64,000 bases of DNA, taken from positions 3,710-67,709 of the forward strand of contig CAYJKY010000016.1 in NCBI GenBank assembly GCA_964370825.1, read 5' to 3'. Shown piece by piece: positions 60,761-64,000 of the stretch. Origin of the DNA: CAYJBH01 sp964370825 (GTDB lineage Bacteria > Bacillota > Clostridia > Oscillospirales > Ruminococcaceae). Position 1 is the stretch's first letter. Each line of letters begins with the position of its first letter. The notes under the pieces are model-generated. The model had not been told where the DNA came from and did no database searches. It saw only the letters and a list, made by a program, of their open reading frames with translations. Made by a program: the position numbers and the translations under genes.

Positions 60761-60994
60761 TGTATCGTCTCCTGTACTATTATTAGTATAATTATATCAT
60801 ACCATGCTGTTGATGTCGACAATTTTTTATTGGTGATAAACCATTGAAACTAATACACTATTTAGAAGGAAATACTGTAATAAGAGGTGAATGCAGGTTA
60901 AGATTAAACAAATCAAAGTCTCCAACTCGGTAATTTTAAGTGTTGAGCAAAAATATTGTATATAGCACACTCATTAAATGTTTTGTACTATTGT

Positions 60995-61032
60995 AAAAAA
61001 CAAAGTCAATCGTAAAAAATATTGGCTTTGTT
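60995..61032 (-). terminator. Rho-independent terminator of the zinc-ribbon gene
   Basis: Minus strand AACAAAGCCAAT and ATTGACTTTGTT (one G-T pair) around ten bases, followed by a T run. The rest of the 290-base gap from 60,760 holds the M28 promoter region and no supportable gene. Confidence 0.8.
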
Positions 61033-61051
61033 GTTATGGCTATAAATAATA

Positions 61052-62257
61052 TTATTCTTTTTCAATAATCTCTTCTTCCCTTATAAAACATGTGCTATTT
61101 TCGCTAACATTAAATGAGTTATTTACAACATATGCATCGGCGTTCACCTGACCGTCTAAGTGATATACGCTATCATCAACTAATGCTTTTTTACGATAAG
61201 CCTGTACTGAAAAAAACACAGTTGCCGCCAAAACTATAGCTGCGCTAAGAGGGCCTGTTAATAAAGAAAGCCCTGTAACTATTGCTGTTATAAGCGTTGC
61301 ACTTGCAATGAAAATAACTTTTCTCGCAATATTACTCATAGGTAATACCCCAGCAATTTTACCGGTTTGCCCATTTATTGTAAAACAATATTTTTTCTTT
61401 TTATAATCAATATTTAAAAACCATACCGGTACAAGAACATTAATTTTTTCATAATTATTATATACGACATTTATATTTTTCAGCTTGATTTTTGCATAAC
61501 CATTCATCATTTTTTTGCACACTGCTGACAGAGAATCAACTATGCGATTTTCTGCGATTTTAAAGCATTTATCGGCTGAAATGTCGCTGTAATCAGCAAG
61601 AAAACCCATAATATATTTATTGTCAAACGGCGCTAACTTATCACAGTCAAAAGGCTCTATAGATTCAATAAAGCAGTTATTTACATAGCTGCTCGCATTT
61701 ACGGGAATTTTACTAAAGCTACCAAAACCACGCATAACTACATCAAAAAAATTTGCAATTCTCTTCGCGGATATTACCTTAATTTCGTCGGTTGAACACT
61801 CATATTGCAGAGTGCTATCAGCATTTGCGCTAAAAAACCATGTAGGTACATATACGCCTTGCATTCTACTAATTTTACTCTGCTTTGTGATTTCTCTCGG
61901 CGTTAACCTCTCTTGCCTGCAAAATTCACGAAATATCCCCATCGCTTTTTCTTTATCAATAAGGAAGGGTAATACATATTCAGGCTTGGTATATGTATTA
62001 GAGCTATCACTCAAAACCACATTTGACCCACAAAAGGCACACTCTGTTGCAATTGTTATTTTATCAGCTACTAATTTCGCCCCACAAGAAATGCAATCGT
62101 AATTATTATAATTCTCATTTAAAACTTGCCTTTTTTTCTCTTCGTTAAGGTTTGAATATTCAGCCCGGCAGTACTCGCAAACAAGTGTTTGTGTCATAGG
62201 ATTAAACGTAACATTTCCCCCACACGCATTACATTTATAATTTGCCATCCCATCCAT
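61052..62257 (-). CDS. Zinc-ribbon membrane protein of unknown function
   Basis: Two tandem N-terminal zinc ribbons, CNAC/CEYC (C9, C12, C27, C30) and CISC/CAFC (C55, C58, C73, C76), then a soluble domain of about 220 residues (YVLPFLIDKEKAMGIFREFC, YVPTWFFSANADS, VPVWFLNIDYKKKKYCFTINGQTGKI), two adjacent membrane helices (about 315-362) and a short acidic C-terminus. Similar proteins are often mislabelled as helicases; nothing here supports that. 401 residues. ATG with AAGGGA upstream. Monocistronic: promoter with an inverted repeat in its spacer, and a terminator. Confidence 0.8.
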   Translation of the reverse strand: MDGMANYKCNACGGNVTFNPMTQTLVCEYCRAEYSNLNEEKKRQVLNENYNNYDCISCGAKLVADKITIATECAFCGSNVVLSDSSNTYTKPEYVLPFLIDKEKAMGIFREFCRQERLTPREITKQSKISRMQGVYVPTWFFSANADSTLQYECSTDEIKVISAKRIANFFDVVMRGFGSFSKIPVNASSYVNNCFIESIEPFDCDKLAPFDNKYIMGFLADYSDISADKCFKIAENRIVDSLSAVCKKMMNGYAKIKLKNINVVYNNYEKINVLVPVWFLNIDYKKKKYCFTINGQTGKIAGVLPMSNIARKVIFIASATLITAIVTGLSLLTGPLSAAIVLAATVFFSVQAYRKKALVDDSVYHLDGQVNADAYVVNNSFNVSENSTCFIREEEIIEKE

Positions 62258-62299
62258 ATTTAGTCCCTTTCGGTAGTTTTAACAGCGACCTTATGTGAT

Positions 62300-62328
62300 A
62301 TTTTAGCATAATGTTTAATATTATGCAA
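62300..62328 (-). promoter_or_regulatory. Promoter of the zinc-ribbon gene with a palindromic spacer
   Basis: Minus strand TTGCAT (62323-62328), 17 bases, TAAAAT (62300-62305). GCATAAT, seven bases, ATTATGC (62306-62326) fills the spacer and enters the -35 box, a position where a dimeric regulator could block or twist the promoter. Confidence 0.55.
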
Positions 62329-62386
62329 TAAATTATGACACATAATAGTGTGTTCAAAACATGAGGTCTATAGCTCGTGTTTACCC

Positions 62387-62415
62387 TTGCGACTATGGAA
62401 TAAATTTGCTATAAT
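62387..62415 (+). promoter_or_regulatory. Promoter of the sulfatase gene
   Basis: TTGCGA (62387-62392), 17 bases, TATAAT (62410-62415), with TG two bases ahead of the -10. Confidence 0.65.
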
Positions 62416-62442
62416 AGACTAAAACAATAACAAGAGGTAATC

Positions 62443-63915
62443 ATGAACGCTGATGTAAATAAAAACATACTGTTTATCTTTGTCGACCAATGGCGAGGCG
62501 ACTGCATCGGTGCGTTTGGACATCCGGATGTTCATACCCCGAACCTAAATGCACTCACAGACAGGTCGATTTCATTTAGCCGTGCATACGCCGCGGCACC
62601 GTCATGTATCCCTGCGCGAGCATGTGTCGCTACCGGGCAAACTCCATACAGCTGCGGATTTATCGGCTATCAAGACGGTGTTGTTTGGGACTATCCGTCT
62701 ACACTTATGACACGGCTTCGTGACAATGGATATCAAACCATAAATGTTGGTAAAACACATTTTTATCCACAAAGAGCACACCTTGGGTTTGAGATAAACG
62801 ATATTTATGACCCTATTAAAAATTTATCTAAGCATGAATTTGTCTCGGACTATGAACAGTGGTTACAAAAGGAAAGTGGCGGTAATGTAACCGATACCGC
62901 ATCGGAGTTTGATGCAAACTCCCTGTTATATCTGCCTTGGATGGCAGAGGAGCATCTACACCCCACTGCCTGGAATGCAAATCAGGCAATACATAGATTG
63001 AAGCATCGTGATGTTACACGCCCGTTTTTTATGCAGGTAGGATTTCATCGCCCTCATCCGCCATATGACCCACCATATAGTTTTTATGACATGTACAGAG
63101 ATTGCGATCTTGAAGGACAAATCCCGTATGGTGATTGGTGTGAGGAGTTTGCTGCCACAACAAATGATATAAGTAGCTGGTACGGTAAGAATAATAAAAA
63201 GACACTGGACACAATGCGCAAGGCCTACTATGCCTCCATTACATATGTCGACTATTATATCGGCAAGATAATGCAACATCTCTCGCAACAAGGATTATTA
63301 GACGACACCCTAATCATCTTCACCTCAGACCACGGCGAACTACTCGGCGACCACTATATGTATCGTAAAATCAGTCCGTTTGAAGGCTCTGCAAAAATAC
63401 CCTTTATCGTCAAACCGACAAAGGATATGGATGTTATCACAGGCGCAACCTACGACACGCCGATTTCACACTACGATATAATGCCAACATGCCTCTCCTA
63501 TGCCGGAATAGACATCCCTAATGAGGTCGAGGGCAGTAGCATTCTTAGGCTGCTTAAGCAGCAGCCCTTCGAGCGTGATTTTATCCATGGCGAACACTCC
63601 GGATACGGCAATAATGGATGGCAATACATCATGGATAATCGCTATAAATATATTTGGAACACCATGTCGGGAAAGGAATATCTATTCGACATTAATCTTG
63701 ACCCTAACGAATGCGTTAACCTTGCTGTTAATTCCAAATATGAAAACATTATATCATCACATCGAAAAAAATTGATTAAGATACTCTCTACCCGACCGGA
63801 ACACGAACTGGTAAAGGATGGTAAGCTGTCACACGGGAAAATACTGCCTTCTGTGCGTCAGGATTTTTTGGATAATTCAAACCGTCAAAAAAACACAAAT
63901 TACCTATTGCAATAA
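62443..63915 (+). CDS. Cysteine-type sulfatase (arylsulfatase A family)
   Basis: Predicted sulfate-ester hydrolase of the alkaline-phosphatase superfamily. The formylglycine motif C-x-P-x-R is present as SCIPARACVATGQ with Cys55 as the residue to be converted; metal ligands appear in FVDQWRGD (N-terminus) and TSDHGELLGDH (near residue 295). 490 residues. No signal peptide, unlike most mucin- or polysaccharide-acting sulfatases, so the substrate is probably taken up first. The maturase (anSME) is not in this window. Phosphonate monoester or phosphodiester activity is a possible alternative in this superfamily. ATG with AGAGGTAA upstream. Confidence 0.88.
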   Translation: MNADVNKNILFIFVDQWRGDCIGAFGHPDVHTPNLNALTDRSISFSRAYAAAPSCIPARACVATGQTPYSCGFIGYQDGVVWDYPSTLMTRLRDNGYQTINVGKTHFYPQRAHLGFEINDIYDPIKNLSKHEFVSDYEQWLQKESGGNVTDTASEFDANSLLYLPWMAEEHLHPTAWNANQAIHRLKHRDVTRPFFMQVGFHRPHPPYDPPYSFYDMYRDCDLEGQIPYGDWCEEFAATTNDISSWYGKNNKKTLDTMRKAYYASITYVDYYIGKIMQHLSQQGLLDDTLIIFTSDHGELLGDHYMYRKISPFEGSAKIPFIVKPTKDMDVITGATYDTPISHYDIMPTCLSYAGIDIPNEVEGSSILRLLKQQPFERDFIHGEHSGYGNNGWQYIMDNRYKYIWNTMSGKEYLFDINLDPNECVNLAVNSKYENIISSHRKKLIKILSTRPEHELVKDGKLSHGKILPSVRQDFLDNSNRQKNTNYLLQ

Positions 63916-63945
63916 GGTGTGTTATGTGGTAAAATAAGTTCCAAG

Positions 63946-64000
63946 GCCGGTGTGATGGAATTGGCAGACGTGCTGGACTCAAAATCCAGTGGTGGCGACA
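63946..64000 (+). tRNA. tRNA-Leu (anticodon CAA), 5' part only
   Basis: GCCGGTG acceptor strand, D-arm TGGAATTGGCAGAC, and anticodon arm CTGGA-CTCAAAA-TCCAG giving CAA (codon UUG). The sequence then enters the long variable arm expected for a leucine tRNA (GTGGTGGCGACA) and is cut by the window edge. Confidence 0.9.

Noticed and set aside
60888..60964. 24-codon plus-strand frame after an AGAGGTGA near 60,880
   Set aside because: The ribosome site abuts the ATG with almost no spacer, there is no promoter, and the product matches nothing recognisable.

Overview
This is a chromosomal housekeeping window from a low-to-moderate G+C, Gram-positive-type anaerobe, most likely a Clostridia lineage related to Oscillospiraceae. 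Supporting evidence: a dcw cluster led by mraZ with a PASTA-type PBP and a DAP-type MurE (DNPR motif), Rex, two MurA paralogues, a dgt-dnaG-rpoD macromolecular-synthesis operon, Mini-ribonuclease 3, frequent TTG/GTG starts behind strong Shine-Dalgarno sites, and promoters that closely match TTGACA-17-TATAAT. No rRNA, CRISPR array, insertion sequence or prophage was seen.

Layout. 1-15,000 (minus): the 5' end of an unknown gene, a nucleoside phosphorylase, then the dcw operon read from about 14,945 down to 955: mraZ, an unannotated 42-codon ORF, rsmH, ftsL, PASTA PBP, murE, murF, mraY, ftsW, murG, murA, divIB/ftsQ and ftsZ, closed by a terminator. The operon starts with a 17-bp-spaced promoter and three 10-bp repeats that look like the MraZ operator. 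15,200-17,850 (plus): a second murA, a YycJ-type metallo-beta-lactamase fold protein and rlmH. 17,850-19,373 (minus): comM-like ATPase. 19,500-26,400 (plus): phosphoglucomutase, rpmE, then dgt-dnaG-rpoD with a membrane-anchored GH25 lysozyme behind it.

26,400-35,400 is the most accessory-looking part: a two-gene minus-strand cassette (FkbM-like/GT4 fusion plus a small SAM-methyltransferase-like protein), a HAD phosphatase, a voltage-gated-type K+ channel with a repeated cytoplasmic tail and a zinc-knuckle-like end, then a DtxR/MntR-family regulator followed by a heterodimeric ABC exporter. 35,600-45,500 (plus) is a complete linear arginine operon, argGHCJBDF, with metG behind it, followed by a homocysteine S-methyltransferase.

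46,385-62,257 (minus): a MATE exporter behind a near-consensus promoter and a leader stem-loop; a three-gene operon joining a mercuric-reductase-like flavoprotein, a CDP-alcohol phosphatidyltransferase and a VTT/TVP38 membrane protein; and a seven-gene run acn-icd-rex-DUF1015-punA-obgE-mrnC that puts the redox sensor Rex among the 2-oxoglutarate-forming enzymes. Then come ackA, an M28 peptidase and a zinc-ribbon membrane protein. The window ends with a cysteine-type sulfatase (plus) and the 5' part of a tRNA-Leu.

The main functional themes are peptidoglycan synthesis and division, macromolecular synthesis, arginine synthesis, and carbon/redox metabolism (2-oxoglutarate branch and acetate production). 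No wholly new multi-gene system is evident. The best leads are the small dcw ORF, the GT4/FkbM fusion cassette, the tailed K+ channel, the flavoprotein/CDP-alcohol transferase/VTT operon and several perfect inverted repeats at promoters. All functional assignments come from motifs read by eye; no database search was possible.
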